DNA of 64,000 bases, from the NCBI RefSeq assembly GCF_003208655.1, contig NZ_QKLU01000001.1, forward strand, positions 744,001-808,000, in the 5' to 3' direction. Both the position numbers and the translations under genes were made by a program. Below the pieces are notes generated by a model. It was given only the letters and a program-made list of their open reading frames with translations. It was not told where the DNA came from and made no database searches. Of the stretch, positions 17,745-27,230 are shown in pieces; the first letter of the stretch is position 1, and each line of letters starts with the position of its first letter. Source of the DNA: Pedobacter nutrimenti (GTDB lineage: Bacteria > Bacteroidota > Bacteroidia > Sphingobacteriales > Sphingobacteriaceae).

Positions 17745-18575
17745 ATGAGCCCCATTACAGTCACTATAGAAAACATTTTCAAGGACCACCTGACCCTTAT
17801 TCAGGTGGTCCTTTATGCAGGTGTAATTTCCATTCTTTGGTTTGCGGAAGTATTTTCTTCCCTAAATCCCTGGAAAGACAAACTCCGGCACAGTGGGCTA
17901 AACTTTTTGTTCATCTTTACGGCCCTACCTATACAATTGAGCCTGACTCTGATGGTTATCGTCATCTCAGAATGGGCATTTACAAATCATTGGGGAATAT
18001 TATTCCTTTTACCCTATTCCAGTAGTATATGGGTTAAATATGTGGCAGGGTTTTTCCTGCTTGACTTTTTTGAATATGTTTATCATGTGACCATGCATAA
18101 AGTAAAAAGCCTTTGGAAATTCCACCTGGTTCACCATACCGATACACAACTGGATGTGTCCACAACCGTTCGGGAACATCCCGGGGAAACTTTTATAAGG
18201 GTGTGCTTCCTTGGTTTATGGGTATTTCTTTCAGGCGCTTCCATCGGACTACTGGTTTTAAGACAAACTGTACAAACCTTTTCCAACATTATTGCACATA
18301 CTCATTTCCGCCTGCCGAGCAAAACAGATAAAATACTGGGTCTGTTGTTGATTACCCCTAACCTGCACCAGGTACACCATCACGACAAAATGCCTTATAC
18401 AGATTGTAATTATGGAGATGTTTTGAGCATCTGGGACCGTCTTTTTGGAACCTATAAGGAAATGGAAGCCGCTGACATCAATTTTGGCCTTGATGTCTTT
18501 GACAATAAACATGCCTCCCATTTTTCCTACCTTTTGCAAAGTCCTTTCCCAAAAAAGAACAGCACCACAGGCTGA
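17745..18575 (+). CDS. Sterol desaturase/fatty acid hydroxylase-family membrane protein
   Basis: Integral-membrane di-iron enzyme family acting on lipids. About four hydrophobic segments flank the histidine clusters YHVTMH (HxxxH), FHLVHH (HxxHH), and HQVHHHD in the C-terminal half, followed by the family ending YGDVLSIWDRLFGTY. These eight or so histidines hold the two irons. Length 276 residues is normal. It abuts the YncE-like gene without a gap. The substrate is not deducible; a lipid or carotenoid-type hydroxylation would be typical. Confidence 0.9.
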   Translation: MSPITVTIENIFKDHLTLIQVVLYAGVISILWFAEVFSSLNPWKDKLRHSGLNFLFIFTALPIQLSLTLMVIVISEWAFTNHWGILFLLPYSSSIWVKYVAGFFLLDFFEYVYHVTMHKVKSLWKFHLVHHTDTQLDVSTTVREHPGETFIRVCFLGLWVFLSGASIGLLVLRQTVQTFSNIIAHTHFRLPSKTDKILGLLLITPNLHQVHHHDKMPYTDCNYGDVLSIWDRLFGTYKEMEAADINFGLDVFDNKHASHFSYLLQSPFPKKNSTTG

Positions 18576-18586
18576 CCCCTCGGCTT

Positions 18587-21500
18587 TTATAAGAGCTTTT
18601 TGATCATACTTGGCAAAACAATCAACAAAAGAGGAAGTGCAACCAGAAAGCCCCCAATCACAGCTATGGCCAGTGGCTGGTGCAACTGGGCACCTGCTCC
18701 TATGCCTAGGGCAAGGGGAAACAAGGCGATAATTGCACCTAGGGCCGTCATCAGTTTTGGGCGAAGCCTGGTGGATATCGCGTAGATAATGGCCTGCTCT
18801 TTATCCTTATCCACCCTGGATTCTTTAAACTGCAGGAAAGTAAATATGGCATTTTCTCCTATAATCCCAACAATCATAATCAAACCGGTATAGCTGCCCA
18901 CGTTTAGCGGGGTATGGGTTAAGAACAAAGCGAGGTAACTTCCTGAAATGCCAAGTACTGAAATCACCAAAATGAGAAAAGCAATTTTAAAATCCTTAAA
19001 CAAAAACAGAATGACACTGAAAACGAGTAAACTGGAAGCAATCAAAATGGTCAGTAGCTCTTTAAAAGATTGTTGCTGATCAGCGTAAGCCCCTCCGTAG
19101 GTAATGTGATAACCAGCAGGTAAAGACAATTTTGATCCAACCACCGATTGGATATCTTTCATTACACTCCCCAGGTCCCTTCCATCAAGTCTTGCTGTAA
19201 CCACCCCTATAGACTGAAGGTCTTCACGGGCTACTTCTGCACTTCCTGTTTTTACATCTACTGCAGCAAGGCTTTGAACAGGTATCGCCACACCGGCAGG
19301 GGTAAATATTTTTAAGCGGCTGATGTCGTTTACCCCAAAACTCCGGCTGCCAGGATATACCATGCGAATAGGAGAAAGTTGTTGTTTATCATAAAGATTA
19401 CCAATTACATTTCCCTGTAAGGCGGTCTGAACCTGGAATTGAAAACTTGCCGGGCTAATTCCATACTGGGCCAAGGCACTAAATTTTGGCTGAATATTTA
19501 AGGTCGGACCCGACAATACAATCCCGTTAAAAACATCAGCGGTCCCCTGTACGTGTTTGATCAGTTCAGTTACCTTTTTGGATAAAAACTGCAGCTTTTC
19601 CTGGTCATTTCCAAATATTTTCACCTCAACAGGCTGCGTTGAACTCATCAGATCCCCAAGCATATCCCCTATTACCTGTCCAAAATCGACTTTAAGGGCA
19701 GGTTGGGTACTTTCTATTTTTGCCCTTATAGCAGCGATGACCTCTTCGGTACTTTTGTCCCGGTCCGGCTTAAGCTGAATAAGGTAATCACCCGTATTGG
19801 GCTCAGTAATAAAAAAGCCCATTTGTGTTCCCGTCCTCCTTGAATAAGCCTGCACCTGTGGTACTTTAACCAATTCCTTTTCCACCTCCCTAAGCATCCG
19901 GTCGGTTTCAGCAAGGGAAGTTCCGGGAGGGGAACTGTAATCCAGTACAATACTTCCTTCATCCATTTCAGGTAAAAACCCTGTTTCCAGCCTTGGAAAT
20001 ACCAATACAATAGAAACAGCCAGCAAGAGCATCACCATTATGCTGATGTAAGGCCTGTGAATAAAATAAGCAATCCACTTTTGATTTTTCACCGAATGTG
20101 CTTCTGCATGTTTACCAATGGTGTTCAATTGGCTGTTTCTGGTCAGGATCAGGTAAATGACCGGCAAACCAATCCAAGTGACAAAAAAAGAACAGATCAG
20201 CGTAATAATCATGGTATTGGTCATGACCTGAAAATAAGAACCTGCAACTCCGGTCATCAGCACAAAAGGGACAAATATCACAATTGTACTGATTGAAGAG
20301 CCCAACATTGCCGGGAAAAGGTAATCAATGGCTTTTTTTAGCAACGTTACTGTGGGTTCTTCCGGGTGCTCCTCATGGGTTCGATGTATTTGTTCTACAA
20401 CCACAATCGCATCATCGATAATCAGACCGATTGCCGCAGCAATGGCCCCCAGGGTCATAATGTTTAAGGAGTACCCAATAAAATACAGGACCATCAGGGT
20501 TAAGCATAAAGTAACCGGAATGGTAATTAATATGGTGGCACTCGCTTTAAAAGACCGCAAAAATAAAATGGCAACAACGATGGCCAGGGCAAGTCCGATC
20601 AGCAAACTATCCCTTACACTTTTAACAGATTCGTTTACAAAATCTGCCTGAACATAATAAGGTTTTATATAAACTCCCGCAGGAAGTATTCTTTTTAACT
20701 CTTTAATTTTTAGGGCCATGTCATCAGAAAGGTCTACCAAATTTGCATTGGGTTGCTTAATCACTGCAATCAATATCCCATCCTTTCCGTTCGCATTGAT
20801 CCGGGTATACTCCACCCCTTCTTCTATATGTACACTGGCAATATCTTTAACCCTTAATATTCTGTTGCCGATCCTGCTCATGGTTAAATTTTCAAGATCG
20901 GATTTCGTTTTCACTGTTGCATCGGTAATGGACAAGTATAAATAGTTGTAATCCGACAGATAACCATTTGATTTGATAAAATTTGTCTGCGACAATGCAT
21001 TGCTGACCTGATCCGGTGTCACATTAAGTGCACTCATCTTCGCCTGATCAAGTTCCAGCCAGTACTCTTTGGTTTTTCCACCAATCACCCTAATTTCCGA
21101 AACCCCACTGACTTGTGAAAGAAAGGGTTTTACGGTGTAAGTTGCAATCTGCTTTAGCTCTATTGGAGATTTCGTATGACTTTCCAGACTATATCCACTT
21201 ACAGGCAGGATTGCAGGGTTCATTTTTTCTACAGATACATTTACCCCCGGAGGGAGGCTGTTGGTGATTTTCTGTATCTGCGATTCAATCCGCTGCTGAC
21301 TAAGGTCAATATTTGCCCCGCTGTTCATATAGGCAGAAATTTCGCAGCTTCCACGGTTGGTCGTACTTCTGATGAGCTTTAGATCAGGTACTTGTTTAAC
21401 TGCATTTTCCAATGGCCTTGTCACAGTAACAACCATTTTGTCAACCGGTTGCAACTCCGCCTCTGCTATAATTTTAATTTTTGGAAAGGTAATTTCCGGA

Positions 21501-21604
21501 AAAAGAGAGGTCTTCAATTGAAAATAAGAGAATATCCCCCCTGAAAGGATCAGGAAAAGTACAACCATCAATGGATTGCGGTGCGAGATGAAAAAATTCT
21601 TCAT
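18587..21604 (-). CDS. RND-family efflux permease
   Basis: Inner-membrane proton-driven pump, last gene of a TolC-MFP-RND set. It has the RND layout: first membrane segment after FFISHRNPLMVVLFL, porter domains (LFPEITFPKIKI, VKQVPDLKLIRSTTNRGSCEI), membrane block with ITIPVTLCLTLMVLYFIGYSLNIM and GAIAAAIGLIIDDAIVVVEQIHR carrying the proton-relay Asp pair, and a second half with FLPEMDEGSIVLDYSSPPGTS. Length 1005 residues is near the usual 1030. Sequence places it with AcrB/CusA-like pumps of drug, metal or lipid type; the substrate is unclear. It starts 2 bp after the adaptor gene's stop. Confidence 0.94.
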   Translation of the reverse strand: MKNFFISHRNPLMVVLFLILSGGIFSYFQLKTSLFPEITFPKIKIIAEAELQPVDKMVVTVTRPLENAVKQVPDLKLIRSTTNRGSCEISAYMNSGANIDLSQQRIESQIQKITNSLPPGVNVSVEKMNPAILPVSGYSLESHTKSPIELKQIATYTVKPFLSQVSGVSEIRVIGGKTKEYWLELDQAKMSALNVTPDQVSNALSQTNFIKSNGYLSDYNYLYLSITDATVKTKSDLENLTMSRIGNRILRVKDIASVHIEEGVEYTRINANGKDGILIAVIKQPNANLVDLSDDMALKIKELKRILPAGVYIKPYYVQADFVNESVKSVRDSLLIGLALAIVVAILFLRSFKASATILITIPVTLCLTLMVLYFIGYSLNIMTLGAIAAAIGLIIDDAIVVVEQIHRTHEEHPEEPTVTLLKKAIDYLFPAMLGSSISTIVIFVPFVLMTGVAGSYFQVMTNTMIITLICSFFVTWIGLPVIYLILTRNSQLNTIGKHAEAHSVKNQKWIAYFIHRPYISIMVMLLLAVSIVLVFPRLETGFLPEMDEGSIVLDYSSPPGTSLAETDRMLREVEKELVKVPQVQAYSRRTGTQMGFFITEPNTGDYLIQLKPDRDKSTEEVIAAIRAKIESTQPALKVDFGQVIGDMLGDLMSSTQPVEVKIFGNDQEKLQFLSKKVTELIKHVQGTADVFNGIVLSGPTLNIQPKFSALAQYGISPASFQFQVQTALQGNVIGNLYDKQQLSPIRMVYPGSRSFGVNDISRLKIFTPAGVAIPVQSLAAVDVKTGSAEVAREDLQSIGVVTARLDGRDLGSVMKDIQSVVGSKLSLPAGYHITYGGAYADQQQSFKELLTILIASSLLVFSVILFLFKDFKIAFLILVISVLGISGSYLALFLTHTPLNVGSYTGLIMIVGIIGENAIFTFLQFKESRVDKDKEQAIIYAISTRLRPKLMTALGAIIALFPLALGIGAGAQLHQPLAIAVIGGFLVALPLLLIVLPSMIKKLL

Positions 21605-21606
21605 AC

Positions 21607-22539
21607 TTATTTTAGTATTTTAACCTTTGCGGTATCGGCAATCCCATAGTTTCCTGTAATCACAAAGCGGTCCCCTGTACCAAAGACCGGGCTGAGGATT
21701 TCGATTGAATTGTCGTTTTCAATCCCCTTTTTTACCAGAACTTTTACGGCGGTAGAATCATTGATTATTTTCATCACCCAAAACTGATCTTCCGTTTCAT
21801 TGGAAAGTACAGCCGATTTTGGAAGGATTTGTGCATTAGGCCTGGAAGTTTTGATCAGTTTAACTTTTGCAATCAGGTTTTCTGGTATATTGTGACCAGG
21901 TTGAACGTGGATAATAATTCTTTGGGTCTGACCCGCTGAATCAACTGCCGGCAATGAACCACCCAATGTCCCTTTGAGTTTCTCTCCATCGGGTAAACTC
22001 AGTTCAATAGTTTTATTGATAGAAAGAAGATTTCTAAACTCATAAGGTAAATCCAAAAGAAAAACCAGGCTATTCTGATTGATAATAACAGCCAGCGCTT
22101 CACCATCCTGAACATAGTCCCCTTTTTGATGACTTACTTCCGAAATAAAACCGCTTTGATCGGCCCTGATCCTGGAGACACCTGAAAACTTAAAAGCAGG
22201 ATCCAGCTGATTGACCGTATTTCCTATGGCTCTTGCTTCTTTGGTGACCAGACTAAACAATATTTCATGGCCTGAAACCTGTTTTCCGATGACCGCATTC
22301 ACCGACTGGATATAACCGTTAATGTTCGCCTTTACATAGCTCTTTTGAAGGTAAGCCGATACCGCATTTATTTCGAGGTAATCCGACAGTGCGGTTTTCC
22401 CTATCCCACTGACTTGCACAGGGGTTACAGGGGCTGCTGCCTCAGCGGTCACCGCTGCCTCTTTTGAGTGGCAGGCAGACAAAAGCAAGGCCAAAAAGGC
22501 CATAAAGTTCAGGTGCTTTAAGATGATCAACTTTTTCAT
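21607..22539 (-). CDS. RND periplasmic adaptor (membrane-fusion) lipoprotein
   Basis: Links the RND pump to TolC. The signal ends in the lipobox LLLSACHS, so it is a lipoprotein. The protein shows a lipoyl-like first half (YVKANINGYIQSVNAVIGKQVSGHEILFSL), no long coiled-coil hairpin, and a second lipoyl half (IRADQSGFISEVSHQKGDYVQDGEALAVI), then beta-barrel and membrane-proximal domains. At 310 residues it is shorter than usual (350-400) because the hairpin is nearly absent. It sits 1 bp from tolC and 2 bp from the permease, clearly one transcript. Confidence 0.92.
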   Translation of the reverse strand: MKKLIILKHLNFMAFLALLLSACHSKEAAVTAEAAAPVTPVQVSGIGKTALSDYLEINAVSAYLQKSYVKANINGYIQSVNAVIGKQVSGHEILFSLVTKEARAIGNTVNQLDPAFKFSGVSRIRADQSGFISEVSHQKGDYVQDGEALAVIINQNSLVFLLDLPYEFRNLLSINKTIELSLPDGEKLKGTLGGSLPAVDSAGQTQRIIIHVQPGHNIPENLIAKVKLIKTSRPNAQILPKSAVLSNETEDQFWVMKIINDSTAVKVLVKKGIENDNSIEILSPVFGTGDRFVITGNYGIADTAKVKILK

Positions 22540-22540
22540 A

Positions 22541-23803
22541 TTATCTGTTCCAGTAATTCAACTGATTGATCAGTTTTAGTCTGTTTATATTTGTCTGTCT
22601 AAGTAAGTTTTGGGCAGCCATATAATTATTAATGGCAATTACAAAATCAGCTATTTTCACATCACCTGTGTGCAGCAGCTTGCTATCTGCTTCAATCAGG
22701 CTTCTGGTAAAGCGGATCTGTTCATTGATTTGTTTATACAATCCATCTGTTTCTTTTATTTGCTGATGGAGCATATCCATCTGTTGCTTTTGCTGTTGAA
22801 CAAAAAAACTCCGGTAATAACTGCTGGTACGGGCCTGAAGTTCTACCTTATTGTATTGCATTTTTCGTTGGTGACCATCGTATATAGGAATCGAAACCGT
22901 AAAGCCCACACTGGTACCAAAATTTCTGTAGGGTTGCAATACAAAGGATGAATTGTAACCTCCATTTGCATACACGCTGGCTTTCGGCCTGTAATTAAAA
23001 TCAACAGCTTTTTTTTCGTTCAGCGCTTTAAGGCTGTCTATTTCAAAACGTCTGGTAAAAAAACTTTTACCGGAAAACACCTCTTTAACCGGATTAAAGA
23101 AGGGCTCTTTTAATACTGTAGTGGTGGTGTCGTTAATACCGGCCAGGTAATTCAATAATGCATAATCTGTCTTAAACTGCAGTTCAGCTTGTTTCCATTG
23201 TAGCTGTTGTTGCTGAAAAGTAACCAAAAAAGTAAGGTATTCGGTTTGTTTATACGCATTAACCCGGGTCAATTTTTTAAGCAGGCCCTCCTCTTTTGAA
23301 AGCAATACAGAAATATCCCTGTTAAACTCCAGCTGAAGCTGGCTGGCATAAGCAACAATGTACTGATCAGTAATTGCTTTTCGCAGATCGAGTTCAGATA
23401 GCCTGGTGGCATAACGAATAGAATCGCCCTGCAGCCTGATGGCCTCCATCTGGTTGTTTTTCTGACCAGCAGTTATAATTCCGTAATTCAGGGTAAGTAA
23501 AGCATCAAGGGTATGTGAATTCGTTAGCGCCTCATCATAACCATAACCTTTGATGACCGGGGCATACAGCCCGGTTGAACTCGCGTTCAGCTGTGGTTTA
23601 TAACCGGCCTTTAAACGCATGCTGTCAATCTTATTCATCAACAGCTGGTTGTGATAGTCTTTCATCAAAGGGCTGTGATGAAGGGCATTGTCTACAAAAA
23701 AATCAAGATCCACCGGTGCTTTGGAAACAGATTGCCCCTGTACCCAAACACCACAGCACAGAAAGCAAACCAGTAGTAGTAAACCTTTTTTAAAACGTTC
23801 CAT
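22541..23803 (-). CDS. TolC-family outer-membrane efflux protein
   Basis: Trimeric outer-membrane channel partner of the RND pump. The ATG at 23803 gives a clean signal peptide (MERFKKGLLLLVCFLCCGVWVQGQ); a TTG at 23818 is less likely. The body is alpha-helical with tandem OEP repeats (DFFVDNALHHSPLMKDYHNQ... and the second repeat IDSLKALNEKKAVDFNYRPKASVYANGGYN). Its start overlaps the end of the upstream PAP2 gene by 14 bp, showing translational coupling. Length 420 residues is typical. Confidence 0.92.
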   Translation of the reverse strand: MERFKKGLLLLVCFLCCGVWVQGQSVSKAPVDLDFFVDNALHHSPLMKDYHNQLLMNKIDSMRLKAGYKPQLNASSTGLYAPVIKGYGYDEALTNSHTLDALLTLNYGIITAGQKNNQMEAIRLQGDSIRYATRLSELDLRKAITDQYIVAYASQLQLEFNRDISVLLSKEEGLLKKLTRVNAYKQTEYLTFLVTFQQQQLQWKQAELQFKTDYALLNYLAGINDTTTTVLKEPFFNPVKEVFSGKSFFTRRFEIDSLKALNEKKAVDFNYRPKASVYANGGYNSSFVLQPYRNFGTSVGFTVSIPIYDGHQRKMQYNKVELQARTSSYYRSFFVQQQKQQMDMLHQQIKETDGLYKQINEQIRFTRSLIEADSKLLHTGDVKIADFVIAINNYMAAQNLLRQTNINRLKLINQLNYWNR

Positions 23804-24569
23804 TAAAAGAAAATCCAATACGATGTTGTTGATAAGAGGGCATTACATTATAACTTGAAGAATGATTACCTAATATAAGTCTTTTTAACTTAGGGTAAAT
23901 AAAATAACCCAGTTTTGCAGAGAGAATACCAAATCCGGCCCCGGCAACCACATCGCTGACCCAATGTTTATTGTTGTACATTCTTAAAACCCCCGTTGCT
24001 GTGGCGACCGTGTAACCTGCATAACCGTACCAGGGCGATACATCCTTATATTCCTGATTTAAAAATTCTGCAGCCACAAAAGCATTGGCAGTATGGCCTG
24101 AGGGAAAGGAATCAAAACCAGAGTCATCAGGCCTCATTCTGTGCGTAGCACTCTTCAGACTTTTCACGCTTACCCCCATAATTGCCTCCGAGAGAACATA
24201 CAGGCCAGTTGCATCCACCAGGGAATGCTTTCCTTTAACGCCTGCAAGATTTAAACCATAAACAGCCGCTGCCGGGACAAACTGAAGGTAATTATCAATG
24301 TGCGCAGCGAATAAAGGATGGTCCTCCTGCAACTCATCTCTGGTACTTAGATCCAGACGTCTGATGACGTTATGATCTGACAAAGAGGCCAGTCCATAAC
24401 CTATAAAAACAGCAGGAATAATAAAGGAAGCGACCTTTGGTTTATAGTCGCTCCCCTGTGTAATTAAGTTGTGTTGTTTAATATTGTTAAGGGCCAGTGT
24501 ATCGGCATTTTGCTGCGAAAAGCATAATCCTGGCAAACAAGCCAGCACCAGTATCCTAAGGAACTTCAT
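23790..24569 (-). CDS. PAP2-family phosphatase (exported), copy A
   Basis: Type 2 phosphatidic acid phosphatase fold; such enzymes remove phosphate from lipid A, undecaprenyl pyrophosphate or phosphatidic acid at the membrane. The three motifs are present: KSATHRMRP, SFPSGHTANAF, and MYNNKHWVSDVVAGAG. A signal peptide (FLRILVLACLPGLCFSQ) places it in the envelope. The ATG at 24569 lies 4 bp after the PepSY-like gene's stop; the frame extends further upstream but without reason. It resembles the PAP2 at 25069-25842, so one is probably a duplicate. Overlaps tolC by 14 bp. Confidence 0.9.
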   Translation of the reverse strand: MKFLRILVLACLPGLCFSQQNADTLALNNIKQHNLITQGSDYKPKVASFIIPAVFIGYGLASLSDHNVIRRLDLSTRDELQEDHPLFAAHIDNYLQFVPAAAVYGLNLAGVKGKHSLVDATGLYVLSEAIMGVSVKSLKSATHRMRPDDSGFDSFPSGHTANAFVAAEFLNQEYKDVSPWYGYAGYTVATATGVLRMYNNKHWVSDVVAGAGFGILSAKLGYFIYPKLKRLILGNHSSSYNVMPSYQQHRIGFSFNGTF

Positions 24570-24573
24570 AGGT

Positions 24574-24996
24574 TTAATTTTTAACCAGATTTCCTTTAGC
24601 ATCAAAGATCAGGTCTTTGCCTTTTACTTCGGCCTCATATCTAATTGTTCCATCGGCTTTAACAATTTTTGCTGCCTCCTTAACCGCTGCTCCTTTATAG
24701 TGCCCGGAAACATAAGTTGTCACCTCAACAGGTAATTCAGAAACTTTAATTGTTGTTTCGGTTTCCAGCAAGACACCTTTTGCAGTATATACCTCGGAAA
24801 TCTTATGCCCACGCAGTTCAAAACCTGCTTCAAAATAATCTTTCTCTTTTTCCCAGTTTACTGATTTAATTTCAGGATGGGCTTTTCCAAAAGCATTTTT
24901 AACCTCCGCAGGAACTTTTGAGGATGGTAATTTTTGTGCAGAAACAAAACTTATTGTTCCTGCAAAAGCTGCAATCAGCAAGACGATCTTCTTCAT
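24574..24996 (-). CDS. PepSY-like periplasmic protein
   Basis: Small exported protein with a signal peptide (MKKIVLLIAAFAGTISFVSAQ) and two PepSY-like repeats (VPAEVKNAFGKAHPEIKSVNWEKEKDYFEAGFELRG and EVTTYVSGHYKGAAVKEAAKI), the PF11396-type family often found beside two-component systems in Bacteroidota. It may sense or inhibit an envelope enzyme; the exact role is unknown. It lies between two PAP2 genes within the operon, 72 bp after the first. Confidence 0.85.
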   Translation of the reverse strand: MKKIVLLIAAFAGTISFVSAQKLPSSKVPAEVKNAFGKAHPEIKSVNWEKEKDYFEAGFELRGHKISEVYTAKGVLLETETTIKVSELPVEVTTYVSGHYKGAAVKEAAKIVKADGTIRYEAEVKGKDLIFDAKGNLVKN

Positions 24997-25068
24997 AACT
25001 TAGAATTTTAAACTAAGCTATATCCCAATTATGAAGAAATTCTGTAGTTGATGCCAGTGGCAAAAAAA

Positions 25069-25842
25069 TTAGAATTTTCCGGAAAGGGAAATCCCTGCCA
25101 TACGGTTTTGATAAGATGGTAAAAGTGCAAATTTAAATTTTTTATGACCAGTCATCAGACGGCGTACAGCGGGATAAACCAAATAAACCGCTTTAACAGA
25201 TAATATACCCAGTCCGGCACCAGCCACAACATCGCTAAACCAATGTGCATTATTATATATTCTTAAAACTGCCGTTGCAGAAGCAATGGTATAACCGCCA
25301 ATGCTGTACCAGACAGAAGCATCACCATATTCCTGGTTTAATAATTCTGCACCTGCAAAAGCAATTGCTGCATGACCAGAAGGAAAAGAAACAAAATTAG
25401 AATGGTCCGGGCGCTCTTTATCGGTTGCCTTTTTCAATAAATTAACAGAACCAACAGTCACCAGTCCGGACAAAAGCATCAATGCCGTTTTATCTGCAAA
25501 ACCATGCTTTCCTTTTACTCCCATAAGTTCCAGTCCGTATAAAGCAACAAATGGTGCATACCGCAAATAGTCATCTGTACTGCTGTTAAAATTTGGGTGG
25601 TGTTCATTTCTTTTATCGGCAACATACCGATCAAAATTTTTGAGTGGACCACCTGTTAAAGCGATCAGCCCATAACCCAAGGCAGCTGCCCCGGGAATAA
25701 AGCTCTTTAGATTTCTGCGATTTTTCAGCTGCGTACTGTCTTTTACCAGCGAATCATTTGTTTGGCCAAAACCACTAAAAGAAAGACTCAGCGTTGAAAA
25801 CAACAGCATAAATACGCCGTACTTTTTAAAGAAACAGGTCAT
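25069..25842 (-). CDS. PAP2-family phosphatase (exported), copy B
   Basis: Same family as copy A, with motifs KKATDKERP, SFPSGHAAIAF and IYNNAHWFSDVVAGAG, and the shared GLELMGVKGKHGFADKTALM stretch corresponding to GLNLAGVKGKHSLVDATGLY in copy A. Signal peptide at the N-terminus (YGVFMLLFSTLSLSFSGFGQ). The ATG at 25842 is preferred to a GTG two codons earlier. It is 18 bp after the histidine kinase stop. The likely role is dephosphorylation of a lipid headgroup in the envelope. Confidence 0.9.
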   Translation of the reverse strand: MTCFFKKYGVFMLLFSTLSLSFSGFGQTNDSLVKDSTQLKNRRNLKSFIPGAAALGYGLIALTGGPLKNFDRYVADKRNEHHPNFNSSTDDYLRYAPFVALYGLELMGVKGKHGFADKTALMLLSGLVTVGSVNLLKKATDKERPDHSNFVSFPSGHAAIAFAGAELLNQEYGDASVWYSIGGYTIASATAVLRIYNNAHWFSDVVAGAGLGILSVKAVYLVYPAVRRLMTGHKKFKFALLPSYQNRMAGISLSGKF

Positions 25843-25860
25843 AGGCACCGTATAGATTTT

Positions 25861-27114
25861 TTAAAAGATTATACTAAAAACGTGTTTTTCCCGGAGATAT
25901 GCATACTGCAGGGAAAATTTATAATGATTACAAATCTGCCTGGATATGGCCAGACCAAGCCCCATTCCTTCGGAATCACCAGATTTATTAAAACGTTCAA
26001 AAATCTTATCCACGTTCAGGGCCTTTTGTTTGCTGGTATTGCTCATCCGAAGTTCTTTACGATCTAAGAACACCTCTACCACACCTGCGGCCATGTTATG
26101 CCGAATGGCATTGGTAAAAAGATTATTCAGCAAAACATCGGCAAGATACCTGCTCATCTTCAATTCAACGACAGAAAGATCAGCCTGTAATTTAATCTCA
26201 TTGAGCTGGAACAATTCTTGAAACTGAACACACTTTTGCTCCAGGAGTTGTTTAAAGTTTAACAGTTCTTCATCCAGAATGAGGTTATTTTCAATTTTTG
26301 CCAAAAGCAGCATGGTTTGGTTCAGCTTAGACAATCTGCCCATCGCATTGTAAATATCATGGATCAATTCACCCTGCTGATCACTGAAACTATCTGTTTG
26401 TAACAACGTATCCAATTTGGTATTGACCACAGCCAAAGGCGTCATCATTTCATGGGAAGCATTATCTGTAAAAGTTTTCAGGTCCTTATAATCTGCCCTG
26501 ACCCGCTGAGACATCAGCACCAGGGAACGATTTAATTCCATAAACTCTTCTATTTTTGTCTGTTCGGGTTTCAACTCTTTATCGTCAGCCAGGCTAAAGG
26601 CTTTTAACTGATCCAAAATCCCATAAAAGGGTTTCCATAAATTATTCAGCACGAAACGGTTAATCAGCAACAAACTCACCAGTAGAACGGCTGTAACACC
26701 TAAAGTAATTAAAAAAATAATCCGGATCAGGTCCTCGGCCTCCACCCTCGACTTGGTGATCCGGACTTCATATTTTTCTGGTCCAAGTGCAACTGGTAAA
26801 ACCAGGCTCCTGCCGGGTTCCATTTCTTTTTCCTGCAAATTCTTGTATTCAGTATATAAAAAATGTTCTTCTACAAGCTCAGCTGGCTTTAATAGTCTGT
26901 ACTCTACCTTCTGATCTTTGAAATCTCCTGCCAGAGGAAGTTTATGATACGTTTTCACATAATCCATAATTTCATCTGCTTCGATTTTTAAGTCCCGGTC
27001 GAGTTTATCGGTAAGGATAAAATGAATGACCCCATAATAAAGCAGACCGGTAAGGATCAGTACAACAAAAGAAGTAATCAGGTTCACCCTGTTGTATTTA
27101 GCAGATAACTTCAT
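25861..27114 (-). CDS. Sensor histidine kinase without adjacent response regulator
   Basis: Classic two-membrane-segment sensor: segment at about 13-35 of the protein, a periplasmic sensor of about 110 residues, a second segment (IIFLITLGVTAVLLVSLLLI), then HisKA with H-box NASHEMMTPLAVV and HATPase with N-box LLNNLFTNAIRHN and G-box GMGLGLAISRQI. ATG at 27114 was chosen; 27138 is also possible. It heads the operon with PAP2, PepSY, PAP2, TolC, MFP and RND genes. In most Bacteroidota such a kinase follows an OmpR-type regulator gene, which is missing here. Confidence 0.93.
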   Translation of the reverse strand: MKLSAKYNRVNLITSFVVLILTGLLYYGVIHFILTDKLDRDLKIEADEIMDYVKTYHKLPLAGDFKDQKVEYRLLKPAELVEEHFLYTEYKNLQEKEMEPGRSLVLPVALGPEKYEVRITKSRVEAEDLIRIIFLITLGVTAVLLVSLLLINRFVLNNLWKPFYGILDQLKAFSLADDKELKPEQTKIEEFMELNRSLVLMSQRVRADYKDLKTFTDNASHEMMTPLAVVNTKLDTLLQTDSFSDQQGELIHDIYNAMGRLSKLNQTMLLLAKIENNLILDEELLNFKQLLEQKCVQFQELFQLNEIKLQADLSVVELKMSRYLADVLLNNLFTNAIRHNMAAGVVEVFLDRKELRMSNTSKQKALNVDKIFERFNKSGDSEGMGLGLAISRQICNHYKFSLQYAYLREKHVFSIIF

Positions 27115-27230
27115 CCTTTTTAACCCCTTATAAATCATCAAGCAAATAAATGCCCCAAAGCTGTAGAAAATTTGAAGATAAGAATTGCTGCTGCCAATCT
27201 TCAAAAATACTACAGAATTCAATACTAATT

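Noticed and set aside
20057-20945. Several plus-strand frames inside the RND gene
   Set aside because: Shadow frames of a well-supported minus-strand gene.
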